This document shows, piece by piece, positions 25,201-32,318 of a stretch of DNA of 64,000 nucleotides (the first letter of the stretch is position 1; the number at the start of each line of letters is the position of its first letter). The position numbers were made by a program, and so were the translations under genes. The notes beneath the pieces were generated by a model. It did not search any database. It was given only the letters and a program-made list of their open reading frames with translations, and was not told the DNA's origin. The stretch spans positions 113,494 to 177,493 of IMG/VR virus record IMGVR_UViG_3300046167_000921; one strand, 5' to 3'. Source of the DNA: a virus.

Positions 25201-27209
25201 GTTAGATCAGATAATGTTAAAGATCTGATCCAAGATGCAGTTACAATTTCATTTCCGTTTGCAGCGGCAGCAGGAGCCGTAATTGTACCCGTGCCTGTTA
25301 CAACTAGGTTAGATTGTAACTCCGCCTCTACGCCTACAACAATTCTCTCCCCCGCGTCTGTAGTTACGAACGTGAGGTAGTTATTACCTCCTTCAGAGAT
25401 AACAAGAGCCTCGGCTTGATTGTCCGTGAGGGTGATCTCTCCTACAGACAGGCTTCCATTGAGAGTAAGGTTTCCACCCTGTAAGAGGGGGACGCTAGCT
25501 CCATCTGCAAGATCGGTGGTCGCTAGAGTCCTGTTCTCGAAGTTAACTCCGTCGTGGATAATGACATGCTTATTTACAGGAGCTACCACCGCCACATCAT
25601 TCAGGTCATCTAAACCTGACCCTGAAGCTAGGAAGTCTCCTGTATCATTAGTAACCGCAGTTCCAAATCCAAGAGTTGCTCTAGCGTTGGCGGGGTCAAT
25701 TTCTAGAGAGAGCCTTGCCTCAACGGGAGTCTTAAGAACGAGATCTGCTCCGTCTCCTGCAAGGAAGTGGTCTGCAGTAGGCTGTGCGATATCGGAGATC
25801 TCGGTTAGTCGGTCATTCTGCTCCTGTACATCAATCCCAACCTCAAGATCAAGAGCCACTCTAGCTTGAGCTGGGGTCTTGAGTACGATGTTATTGCCGT
25901 CGCTGATGAGGATGTTGTTAAGAGCCTGCCCTGCATTGGCGATGTCTTGTAAGCTTTGATCGAGAGATCCTCTAATTTCAGAGCTTGCATCATCATAGGT
26001 AAAGCTCATACCTGTGGAGTGGTTCAGGTGAGTGAACTGACCTCCAACAAGGTCTTCAACCTCTTCTTGCGTAAATCCTGTGTTTGGGGGGTTGACCTGC
26101 TCGAGAACTCCTCCTACAACCTGAAGGATCTTTCCGTTAACTAAGTTTCCGACTAAGCTAACATCGTTAAGGTCGCCTATAGAGGAGTTAGCTGTTAGGA
26201 GGTCTGCACCGTCTTGGAGGTCTGCGGAGGACAAAGCCCTGTTTGTAAAGTTAGCTCCATCATAGACCAACACTTGATTTAGAACGGGGTTTGCCACAGT
26301 TACGTCGTCTAAGTCATTAGCGGAACTCACGGAACTCACTAGACCAGGTGAGAATGACCCGTTATTGTAGACGATAGTATCACCATTCTGAATCCCTTGT
26401 GTGTCCACATCAGAGAGGGTGTTTATACTAGGTAGTGCGGTTAGGTTAGCTCCGTCTAGTGCAGGTAAGGTACTTTGTTCCGCGAACTCAAGAACCTCGC
26501 CTACATTAGTGCCTGTGTCCTTAGTGGAGGCAGTGCCGAAAGCTGGTGTGTCTGAAAGGTCGTTGTAAGACAAGACTTGGTTTACAAAGGCTACTCCATT
26601 ATATCGGAGTATATGTCCGTCTACGGCACCTGCTATTAGGACATCACTGAGGCCACTAATAGAGAGGTGATCTATCGTGACGACGCCTGATATTTGAGAG
26701 TTTGCGTCGTCATATGTCCAAGTGACACCTCCGCCATCTTGGAACATACCTCCTACAAAATCTTCAATATCTTCTTGAGTGAAGCCTCCCCCACCATTAG
26801 CGGGGTCTACTTGGGTAAATACTCCACCTACAACTTGGAGTATTTTCCCGTTTACTATACCGTCTCCAAGATCTACGTCTTGGAGGTCTCCGATAGAAGA
26901 GAGGGTGTCTACGATGCCGAGATTTGTTCTAGCATTCGCTTGAGAGGCAACGCCGAGATCGGCAATCTCTGAGAGGAGGTTATCTACAACAAGGAAGTTC
27001 TGAGGATTACTGCCGTTGAGGGTCTCTATTTCAATGATTGCGTCTTGTATTGCCGCGTGTACTTCTGCGGGGTAATCGTTAGTCCAGACAACGCCGTTTC
27101 TTCGTATATTACCGACTGAAGTAAACCCGTTCTCGTCCGAGGTTACGGTGAAGGTGTATATGCCGAAAGAGGTGGCTACTTCATAGTTCTTACTGATCAC
27201 GTCTGCCAT
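19299..27209 (-). CDS. Giant virion repeat protein, 2,636 aa
   Basis: This is the largest gene in the window. The N-terminal domain (SFGIYTFTVTSDENGF, GNIRRNGVVW) precedes dozens of beta/turn repeats: SGLDDLNDV-type blocks, QARTSLGIDQANARATL, LSLTDNQAEAL-type strands with YLTFVTTD, and SWIRSLTLSDLTDTTED. Similar LSDV and QDIAG blocks occur in fibre and structural proteins of T4-like marine phages. The C-terminus (NDPVIYAEVDHG) is not repeated. It lies directly upstream of the other giant gene on the same strand, with a 50-base gap. Likely a long fibre or whisker; exact location unknown. Confidence 0.88.
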   Translation of the reverse strand: MADVISKNYEVATSFGIYTFTVTSDENGFTSVGNIRRNGVVWTNDYPAEVHAAIQDAIIEIETLNGSNPQNFLVVDNLLSEIADLGVASQANARTNLGIVDTLSSIGDLQDVDLGDGIVNGKILQVVGGVFTQVDPANGGGGFTQEDIEDFVGGMFQDGGGVTWTYDDANSQISGVVTIDHLSISGLSDVLIAGAVDGHILRYNGVAFVNQVLSYNDLSDTPAFGTASTKDTGTNVGEVLEFAEQSTLPALDGANLTALPSINTLSDVDTQGIQNGDTIVYNNGSFSPGLVSSVSSANDLDDVTVANPVLNQVLVYDGANFTNRALSSADLQDGADLLTANSSIGDLNDVSLVGNLVNGKILQVVGGVLEQVNPPNTGFTQEEVEDLVGGQFTHLNHSTGMSFTYDDASSEIRGSLDQSLQDIANAGQALNNILISDGNNIVLKTPAQARVALDLEVGIDVQEQNDRLTEISDIAQPTADHFLAGDGADLVLKTPVEARLSLEIDPANARATLGFGTAVTNDTGDFLASGSGLDDLNDVAVVAPVNKHVIIHDGVNFENRTLATTDLADGASVPLLQGGNLTLNGSLSVGEITLTDNQAEALVISEGGNNYLTFVTTDAGERIVVGVEAELQSNLVVTGTGTITAPAAAANGNEIVTASWIRSLTLSDLTDTTEDVQDIAGVMFNHVNHSTGITFTYDDINNRVDASLASSLQDLSQLNRANGNFIVGDGNNFVVLANQNARDALGLGSASTSEVADFLASGSGLEDLADVSIAGVAPIQMLVSDAQGDFSNRTISTADLSNGSKVPLLDGSDELILANTFKPNGGINVNNLFLVEGLTGNTEISGSLSVDGLSSMEGGLNVVNPNTGANSLSITPNGNDATVNSAGGNISFNAVNISTTGTLDAGVTTLTSLATASLLMSDNLASALSISEGGNQYLTFVTTDGDEKVVFGKTFEGISGSSIGNLLLEDNSITTSNNGGVDFGTEALTTTGNLTVGNNLFAVAGASGNTSVAGELTVTGATTLSSGLSANNQNITNVADIEVDSITSGGNQISLNVADNQGIALKIEESTNNVSYVEIDTTDNSEEIRLLKTTVIDGTMTIGSGSIEDSTGTIDLGNTDLTTGGDITVQNLTVNGVQNINNQNNLAVANSIIELNNGFVGNNANDLGLLLTRGNLDDAVFLWDEGLDIFRLATHSGAVDINTIDFDAVAGIADADLRVGDLDSQGNISTTGSLTVNSTGTILAPAQAVADNHIVTAAWVRGLELSDLANTTEAVQDIVGAQFTLANHSTGITFAYTDDGGVNDGQVTATLQDSLVSIASLNPVAGNILYTTGNNTFAVSAVTQEGRDLIASNDPHAHLNLEVGVDVQEQNDRLTEISAIAQPTADNFLAGDGADLVLKTPTQARTSLGIDQVNARATLGFGTAVSNDTGDFLASNSGLDDLNDVTITNDPQAGTPLVNQVLVYTGNSLFENIQLSSNQLSDGTSLIKTSSSINDLSDVDTTNKAQGKVLIFNAQGALTVGDNTIIEESQDAVGSLINSGTQTDITVTYDDVNDKIDFSVDATIARVNSPTLTGTPESPTAVQGDDSTQIATTAFVQNEIQFINVGGNFQPVNDRLTEISAIAAPTADNFLAGDGNDIVLKTSTQARTSLGIDQANARATLGFGTAVTNDTGDFLSSNSGLDDLSDISIAVPANKHFIVHDGANFENRLISTADLLDGSEIPLLNGGDLTLNGSLSVTEISLTDNQAEALVFTEAGNDYLTFVTTDAGEKVVFGKEIESSAGATLGNLVLSGTSISSGGNGVSFGAENITTTGSVTCVDLTVTGTLTTIDTDNLSVKDRVIELNNGIGGNNNTLDIGLFLNRGDLDDAVVLWDEGEDAFVFATHSGAVDGTSTDFSSVAGLSKAPVQTGDLNVEGDISSTLGVTVGGDLVVTGTGSITAPAAAANGNEIVTASWIRSLTLSDLTDTTEDAQDIAGAMFDHANHSTGLTASYDDADNRVDLTLSDNLQDIAELANTEGNFIVGDGNGFVSETPAQARTSLGIDQANARATLGFGTAVSNDTGDFLASNSGLNDLSDVTVAGSANKHFIVHDGANFENRVISTADLSDGGNILLLQGGNLTINGTLSVTEISLTDNQAEALIFTEAGNDYLTFVTTDGSEKVVFGKEIESSAGATLGNLVLSGTSITSGGNGVSFGAENISTIGDLTVGNNLFTVAGASGNTSISGNLTVTGSGSITAPAAAANGNEIVTASWIRSLTLSDLTDTTEDAQDITGSMFDHANHSTGLTASYDDANSRVDLALSSNLQDISGLAVADGNFIVGDGGNFVAETPAQVRASLDLEIGTDIQAQSGLLDDISALEPLGADKIIYTDAQGSIDSYTVTSVGLDLLDDATVADQRATLGLKDASLADTTVNGGGADAGKAILTDVQGKLGALDGSNLTSLGSVNTLSDVNVTTGDFVGDEVLVWNANAGEFVSTILAESARDAVGSALEAGTHAFVEDQGISFTHDDVNNQIDLEIGINTSNLIDINSQADTNKQVLRYTTDNGLNKYVPTVLGTSTEYNVGTSPNELILLSSPTQSNVNAVADLIVLGQVIETVDYGSVGDAFVQNTDFSTDWNGAGFNDPVIYAEVDHGVLVS
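20419..25260 (-). repeat. Dispersed near-identical DNA repeats in the 2,636-aa gene
   Basis: A block of about 60 bases encoding NGNEIVTASWIRSLTLSDL is almost unchanged near 20419-20480, 21310-21375 and 25192-25255, with a diverged copy near 23400. Longer blocks around 20580-21120 and 21780-22280 are also near identical over hundreds of bases. Several units seem to have moved as one cassette. Confidence 0.8.
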
Positions 27210-27283
27210 CGTACTTCCCTTTAATCTAGTTTCTTAGATAACTGAATCAATAAATAGTTTATTGAGAGAAACCAAGATCTTCG

Positions 27284-27314
27284 TTGACTCCTTTTGTTTT
27301 AGACTCTTTATACT
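27284..27314 (+). promoter_or_regulatory. Sigma-70-type promoter for the amidohydrolase gene
   Basis: TTGACT is followed after 18-19 bases by TTATAC/TATACT. The -10 lies about 38 bases before the chosen start codon. It suggests early expression by host polymerase. Confidence 0.55.
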
Positions 27315-27351
27315 CGGGTTGAGAGGTTTTTAAATGAAGGAGGGTAAGAGT

Positions 27352-28299
27352 ATGAGAGATCTTTTTTTGAGTAAGGTACAGGATAAGGGGGGGTTCGTTT
27401 GTCATCATGCACATTTTGACAAGGCGTACCTCATCTCTCCCGAAACGCTTGAAAAGTCACAGAGTAGTCTTCGGGAGAAATGGGATCTGTATCGGGAGCT
27501 TAAAGAGGGTTACACACATTCTGACTTATATAGCAGAATGTGTCGTGGTGTAGAGGCTATGGTGTCTCAAGGTGTCACTAAATGCAGAACCTTTATTGAT
27601 GCTGATGGTATTGTGGGAACTGCCCCTATGGAGGTTGCCTTAGAGGTCAAGAATCACTATAGAGCAAAAGGCTTCGACCTCCAACTAGCGGTTCAGCCAC
27701 TTGAAGGCGTTCTGGAGGCTGAACCTCGCCGTGCATTCGTAGAAGCCTGTGAAATGGCAGATGTTGTGGGCGGTCTTCCCGATAGAGACAGAGATCCTGA
27801 GGCACATATGGATTTCATATTCTCTTTGGCAAAGAGGCTAGGGAAGCCTGTTGATGTTCATGTGGGACAGAACAACATCCCCTCTGAAAGAGAATCGCAT
27901 ATGGTTGTAAATAAAGTCATACGGCACGGGCTAGAGGGTCAGGTGAACCTAGTTCACGCAATTTCCTTAGCTTGCCAAGACACGTATCGCAGGTCTTCGA
28001 CTATCAGGAAGATTAAAGACACAAACACAGGGGTGATAGTCTGCCCCTCAGCCGCGATCAGTATGAAGCAAAAGACACACATATACGCCCCGATACACAA
28101 CTCTATAGCTCCTGTGAGGGAACTCGTAGATGCAGGGGTCGATGTGATGCTTGGGGTGGATAATATCCATGACCTCTTCATGCCCCTTGTTGACGGGGAT
28201 CTGTGGTTTGAATGCCGCCTTATGATGGAAGCGATTAGGTGTTATGATCTCGACCTTGTCGCAAAGATAGCTTCTAATACTAAAGGCTTTCAGGTATGA
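27352..28299 (+). CDS. Cytosine-deaminase-like amidohydrolase
   Basis: The start is the second ATG (MRDLFLSKVQ), because AAGGAGGG lies between it and an earlier ATG. The metal-binding HxH (H19, H21), the third His (H170 in DVHVGQ), H202 in LVHAIS and the metal Asp (D270 in GVDNIHD) match the CodA/AtzC group of amidohydrolases; CRTFID and ADVVGGLP are also family motifs. The catalytic Glu of E. coli CodA is Gln here (Q173). At 315 residues it lacks most of the flanking beta-sandwich. A deaminase on cytosine or a related base is likely, but the substrate is uncertain. It precedes purA. Confidence 0.75.
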   Translation: MRDLFLSKVQDKGGFVCHHAHFDKAYLISPETLEKSQSSLREKWDLYRELKEGYTHSDLYSRMCRGVEAMVSQGVTKCRTFIDADGIVGTAPMEVALEVKNHYRAKGFDLQLAVQPLEGVLEAEPRRAFVEACEMADVVGGLPDRDRDPEAHMDFIFSLAKRLGKPVDVHVGQNNIPSERESHMVVNKVIRHGLEGQVNLVHAISLACQDTYRRSSTIRKIKDTNTGVIVCPSAAISMKQKTHIYAPIHNSIAPVRELVDAGVDVMLGVDNIHDLFMPLVDGDLWFECRLMMEAIRCYDLDLVAKIASNTKGFQV

Positions 28300-28611
28300 C
28301 CAGAAACAGATATCTCTTCTAGGTCAAAGTAGCCAACAAAAAATAGCTTAGCCCGCCTAGACTTTTTGTTCACATTCCGTATTGTGTCATCTGCTCCGCT
28401 GTGGTATCAACGGTATGAGGCTCATGGCTTCATTCAAGAAGTAACACATGAAAGATTAAACCTTCTCCTTCGATAGCTTGGAGGAAGGTTACTTAGCCAT
28501 TATAGAAGCATCCGAGAGTTACGGGAGGCTTCAAGAGGCAATATTGACAAGGTTTTTTGATCGAATTTTATGCCTGTCCTAAGAGATAGGTCATTTAGGG
28601 GGTTTTGAGAG
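28300..28611 (+). other. 312-base gap before purA, with a hairpin and a possible gene remnant
   Basis: No intact gene was found. One plus-strand frame around 28350-28470 reads like protein (FTFRIVSSAPLWYQRYEAHG) and stops at a TAG; it may be a decayed gene but is not identified. A hairpin with a 10-bp stem and one bulge lies near 28458-28490. I see no match to a purine riboswitch. Confidence 0.4.
28544..28572 (+). promoter_or_regulatory. Possible sigma-70 promoter for purA
   Basis: A perfect -35 box TTGACA is followed after 17 bases by TTTATG, a weak -10. It lies about 40 bases before the purA start. Confidence 0.45.
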
Positions 28612-29820
28612 ATGCATAATGTTAAATCTGTAATTGGAGGTCAGTGGGGTGATGAGGGGAAAGGAAAGGTTGTGGACTTTCTCTCCTCAGACGCCGATTA
28701 CTGTATTCGTTTTCAGGGAGGATCTAATGCGAGTCATACCATTATCTATGAGGGAGAGACTTTCAAACTTCGCCTCTTACCGTCTGGTGTTCTCCAAGGA
28801 GCTGAAGTTATACTCGGAGCGGGTATGGCCATTAACTTAGATGTCCTCTTTTCTGAGATGAGGGACGTTGAAGAGAGGCTGAGCATTTCCCTAGAGGGGT
28901 CTCTTCACATAGACAGCAGAGCTCACCTTGTTCTCCCTACTCACATCTACTACGATGTTCAAAGAGAAGAGGCTTCAGGCAACCGTATCGGGACTACTCG
29001 AAATGGAATTGGGCTTTGCTACGAAGATAAGGCTCGCAGGGTGGGTATTCGTGCTGGCGATCTTCTTGATTCTAAAGAATTGCCTCACCGTGTAGATGTT
29101 TTCTTGAGGGCTTACGGAGAGAACACATCATATCAAGAGACGAAGCTTCTAGACATCCTCGAAGAGTGGTCGGAGCAGTGGAGGGGGTATATTAGGACAG
29201 ACATGACTTCTTTTCTTCATGGTATCTTTCATGAAGGGAAGAATGTGGTCATTGAGGGGGCTCAGGGAACTCTCCTTGATGTCACACATGGGACATATCC
29301 TTATGTCACCTCTTCCCACACTATCGCCCCTAGTATCGGTGCGAGTCTGGGCTGTGCTCTACCTCGAGATACAGATACTATCGGAGTGTTCAAGGCGTAT
29401 TGCACTCGAGTAGGTGAAGGCGATTTCATATCTGAGGACTTAGACGAAGACGGGGAGAGACTTCAAGCGATAGGCAAGGAGGTTGGTGTTGTCACCGCTC
29501 GTAAACGTAGGTGTGGGTGGTTGAACCTTGACGACCTCATTTATGCTCACCAGCTCAACGGCTTCACGCAGATTGCTTTAACCAAAGTCGATGTCTTGGA
29601 TGGCTTTGAGAAGGTGAAGGTGTGGTATCAAGACCAGATGCACCTGCTTGAGGGCTGGGGAGGTTCAGCCTCGGCGAAGTCTTGGGAGGAACTGCCTGAG
29701 AATCTTCAGTGGTTCATCTCTTTCATAGAAGATAACTCAGGAGTTCCTGTAACTATGGTCTCTAACGGAGCAGGTAGGGAGAATACCTTGTTGCACCCAG
29801 ACTTTATAGACCCTTTTTGA
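28612..29820 (+). CDS. purA: Adenylosuccinate synthetase (PurA family)
   Basis: This enzyme joins aspartate to IMP using GTP, the first step from IMP to AMP. The P-loop motif GGQWGDEGKGKVVD keeps the catalytic Asp (D14), and H42 in NASHT matches catalytic His41 of E. coli. Also present are IGTTRNGIG, EGAQGTLLD, HGTYPYVTSS, the aspartate-binding region near TARKRRCGW and the guanine-recognition TKVDVLD. At 402 residues it has near-bacterial length. Phage PurZ enzymes, which make aminoadenine precursors, typically lose the Asp kept here, so PurA activity is favoured. GGSNAS replaces the usual GGHNAG. The ribosome-binding site is AGGGGG. Confidence 0.92.
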   Translation: MHNVKSVIGGQWGDEGKGKVVDFLSSDADYCIRFQGGSNASHTIIYEGETFKLRLLPSGVLQGAEVILGAGMAINLDVLFSEMRDVEERLSISLEGSLHIDSRAHLVLPTHIYYDVQREEASGNRIGTTRNGIGLCYEDKARRVGIRAGDLLDSKELPHRVDVFLRAYGENTSYQETKLLDILEEWSEQWRGYIRTDMTSFLHGIFHEGKNVVIEGAQGTLLDVTHGTYPYVTSSHTIAPSIGASLGCALPRDTDTIGVFKAYCTRVGEGDFISEDLDEDGERLQAIGKEVGVVTARKRRCGWLNLDDLIYAHQLNGFTQIALTKVDVLDGFEKVKVWYQDQMHLLEGWGGSASAKSWEELPENLQWFISFIEDNSGVPVTMVSNGAGRENTLLHPDFIDPF

Positions 29821-30280
29821 GATCAGAGATCTCAGATTTAATGTCGTCCAGCATCCTTGAAGCAACACGGATCTGGTCGGCTCTCTTTCGGTTCTTCCAG
29901 ACCCTCTCATAGACGGTCTTTAGCTTTTTCCCGAAAGAGTATTTCCTCTCCACCTTGTTCATCATGTCATCTATGATCTTAGAGTAGTATTTGGCTTTCG
30001 GGTCTCTTCTAAGATCTACGAGTTTTCCTGCTAACTCCTCAAGGCCTTCATCCGTCTGCTTAAACTTTCTACTCTTTAGGGTATCTGCCACATCATTCAG
30101 GGTTGCTAACACCTTAGTATAGGTCTCTACCTCCTTTCTGTTTTTCTTCAGAAAGGATTTTGCTTCTTGTTGTTCAGGGTGGTTTCTATCTCTAGCGTAA
30201 GATTGGATGGTAAGCAGGGAAACTTCTCTGCCGTTGAGCTTGAACTTTTTACCTGTATAAGCCGCTTCGAGGTGCCTCAT
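29804..30280 (-). CDS. Helical protein with basic C-terminal motif, 158 aa
   Basis: The protein is Lys/Arg/Glu-rich and helical. Its end, KRADQIRVASRMLDD followed by EISDLKKGL, closely matches the end of the pentapeptide protein two genes upstream (KRASQIRTASQMLNQ, EISDLKKEL). The shared tail suggests a common targeting or interaction signal. The 3' end overlaps purA by 17 bases convergently. No enzymatic motif is seen. Confidence 0.7.
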   Translation of the reverse strand: MRHLEAAYTGKKFKLNGREVSLLTIQSYARDRNHPEQQEAKSFLKKNRKEVETYTKVLATLNDVADTLKSRKFKQTDEGLEELAGKLVDLRRDPKAKYYSKIIDDMMNKVERKYSFGKKLKTVYERVWKNRKRADQIRVASRMLDDIKSEISDLKKGL

Positions 30281-30314
30281 TTATCTTCTCTACCTTCTAT
30301 CCTTCTTTGTATAA

Positions 30315-30509
30315 CCTCTACCGTATATAAAAGAAATATCAATTGAGGAGCGTGGCGACCTTAAGGACACCCTTCAGGACATACTTGGAGGCGTCAGATC
30401 AACCTGTACTTATATCGGAGCACAGGAGCTGAGAGAGTTAAGCAAATGCACGACTTTTATCCGTGTCTCTCAGCAGTACAACCCCGTATATGAGTCTAAG
30501 ACTATCTAG
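30315..30509 (+). pseudogene. guaC: C-terminal remnant of GMP reductase (guaC)
   Basis: This plus-strand frame without a usable start codon encodes [30 protein letters not shown] and TTFIRVSQQ. It closely follows the C-terminus of E. coli-type GuaC, where the equivalent text is [21 protein letters not shown] and TTFIRVQEQ. About 290 N-terminal codons, including the catalytic barrel, are absent; an in-frame TAA lies just upstream. The remnant sits downstream of purA between two minus-strand genes, so those genes may have replaced the rest. GuaC turns GMP into IMP, the PurA substrate. Confidence 0.8.
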
Positions 30510-30991
30510 CGTCTGTCTAGTAGCCTTTGTTTAGCAATTTCCTTAGCATAGTATTCGTCAGGACTAGCGGCCGAACTTGCCATGTCTCCTACAAAAGCGG
30601 ATAATAGCAATCCAGCGGCAAGCCCTCCGATGCTAAAGATCTTCATGGTAATAGCACCAAGCACCAATATCACGAGCATCATTCCGCCGTGCCCTAGTAC
30701 ATTTTTGAAGTAGATGTTGAAGTAGCCCCACATCTTTTTTAGGTTGCCTCTCTTAGGGGCTTTTTCTAGAACCTTTTTAAATTCAGGGTCTTTCTCCAGC
30801 TTCCTCATCGCTTTCTTGATGTCTTTCTCCGAAGCTCCGTAAATGAACTCTGGTCGACGAAAAGCACCTGTGAGCTTATTCAGGATGATAAAAGCCTCCC
30901 TTTTAAACCTTCTAAGGATAGCTTGCTTCTCAAGTTTGGCGATACGGTTCTCAAGCTGGGCGATTTTCTGTGATGCGGTTAGTTGTCTCAT
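30506..30991 (-). CDS. Membrane protein with N-terminal coiled coil, 161 aa
   Basis: The N-terminus [17 protein letters not shown] is a short coiled coil that also appears, in variant form, at the start of another membrane protein (RIERRIAQLERQA, 53540-54172). A Gly-rich hydrophobic segment near residues 100-140 ([16 protein letters not shown], then [12 protein letters not shown]) gives one or two membrane helices. No family is assigned. The GGAGCTATAATC leader before the ATG is repeated exactly before the next upstream gene. Confidence 0.72.
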   Translation of the reverse strand: MRQLTASQKIAQLENRIAKLEKQAILRRFKREAFIILNKLTGAFRRPEFIYGASEKDIKKAMRKLEKDPEFKKVLEKAPKRGNLKKMWGYFNIYFKNVLGHGGMMLVILVLGAITMKIFSIGGLAAGLLLSAFVGDMASSAASPDEYYAKEIAKQRLLDRR

Positions 30992-30993
30992 GA

Positions 30994-32241
30994 TTATAGC
31001 TCCTTCTTGAGATCAGAGATCTCTTTGTTGAGCTGGTTAAGCATTTGCGATGCTGTTCTGATCTGAGAAGCCCTTTTACCTCTGCTGAAGAGCTTCTTCA
31101 GATAATTAAGACCCTTGCCTACAACAGAGTACTTCTCCTCGATCTTAGCTTGGAGGTCTTCGAGGATGTTTTCATACTCTCTAACGTAATCAGGTTGAGC
31201 CTGTAGGGAACCCACTTCCTGAGCAAGAGCTTCCAGCTCCTTGTCTTTCTTAGCTCTGGAGACACGTTTGGTGATGTCTTGGATCGCTACTCTTCGGAGT
31301 CTCTCTTCTTCTTCTTTTCGGAGTCTCTCTTCTTCTTTTCGGGCTTTCTCTTCTTCTCTGCGGAGTCTCTCCTCTACTGTCTCACCCTTGTGAGGGAACT
31401 TGTCAGATATGGACAGAGGTATCCCTTCTGCATTCTTGAGATCCGCATTTCTGAGATCCGCATCTATAAGTTTCGCATTTCTGAGATCCGCACCAGTGAG
31501 ATCCGCATCTATAAGTTCCGCACCAGTGAGATCCGCATCTATAAGTTCCGCACCTATAAGTTCCGCACCTATAAGATTCGCACCAGTGAGATCCGCACCT
31601 ATAAGATTCGCACCCTGTAGCTTTGCGTCTTTGAGATTTGCACGTTCAAGATTCGCATCTTTGAGATCCGCATCTTGTAATCTCGCCTCTTCGAGATCTG
31701 CATTCCTGAGCTTCCCATTGAAAAGCTTCGCACCAATTAGCTTCGCACCAATAAGTTTCGCGTCACTGAGATCCGCTTTTGTGAGATTTGCACCCGTGAG
31801 ATCCGCATCTGTAAGATTAGCCCCTGTCAGATTAGTGTTGGTGAGCTTCGTATTTTTGAACTTAGCTCTTTCTATCCACGCACCTCTGAGATCCGCACCC
31901 GTGAGATCCGCACCCGTGAGATTAGCTTCCAAAAGCCACGCACTTCTGAGATCCGCATCCTTGAGATTAGCTCTTTCTATCCACGCACGTATAAGCTGAG
32001 CAGACCTTAGGTCTGACTCTTCCATGTTCGCACCTTTGAGATTCGCATCAGTGAAATCCGCTTTTATACAATTCGATTTAAAGAGACTTGCACCCGTCAG
32101 ATCCGCACCTTCAAAGTTTGCACCTTCAAAGTTTGCCAAATTCATCTGCGAATTTGATAGATCCGCCTCCGAGAGGTCCGCATCTCGCATATCATCTCTG
32201 AGAGAATAACGTACTGCTTCTACATCTTTTGGATTAGCCAT
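30994..32241 (-). CDS. Pentapeptide-repeat protein with coiled-coil C-terminus, 415 aa
   Basis: Residues about 15-275 are tandem A(D/N)Lxx pentapeptides (ADLTGADL, ANLTGADL and so on), which fold as a right-handed quadrilateral beta-helix. The rest is a charged coiled coil (EERLRREEEKARKEEE) and a helical tail ending KRASQIRTASQMLNQ, shared with the 158-aa protein. Some pentapeptide proteins mimic DNA and block gyrase; others are structural. Nothing here decides. The DNA repeats follow the protein repeat. The gene is followed by the 161-aa membrane protein. Confidence 0.92.
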   Translation of the reverse strand: MANPKDVEAVRYSLRDDMRDADLSEADLSNSQMNLANFEGANFEGADLTGASLFKSNCIKADFTDANLKGANMEESDLRSAQLIRAWIERANLKDADLRSAWLLEANLTGADLTGADLRGAWIERAKFKNTKLTNTNLTGANLTDADLTGANLTKADLSDAKLIGAKLIGAKLFNGKLRNADLEEARLQDADLKDANLERANLKDAKLQGANLIGADLTGANLIGAELIGAELIDADLTGAELIDADLTGADLRNAKLIDADLRNADLKNAEGIPLSISDKFPHKGETVEERLRREEEKARKEEERLRKEEEERLRRVAIQDITKRVSRAKKDKELEALAQEVGSLQAQPDYVREYENILEDLQAKIEEKYSVVGKGLNYLKKLFSRGKRASQIRTASQMLNQLNKEISDLKKEL

Positions 32242-32318
32242 GATTATAGCTCCTTATGTTTGCCTTGGTTCTGTATATTGATGTTATAGAAAACCTATGA
32301 GAAAAAGGCTAAAAGACT

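Noticed and set aside
27352-28299. Dihydroorotase (PyrC), which would complete the pyrimidine path
   Set aside because: The motifs HAHFDKAY, CRTFID and GVDNIHD match the cytosine deaminase branch rather than dihydroorotase, and no carboxylated-lysine motif is visible.
28300-28611. Purine riboswitch before purA
   Set aside because: The conserved junction sequences of purine riboswitches are absent; only an ordinary hairpin is present.
31279-31999. Long plus-strand frames rich in Arg, Ser and Ile opposite a pentapeptide gene
   Set aside because: They are mirror frames of the repetitive minus-strand gene; no ribosome-binding site or protein logic.
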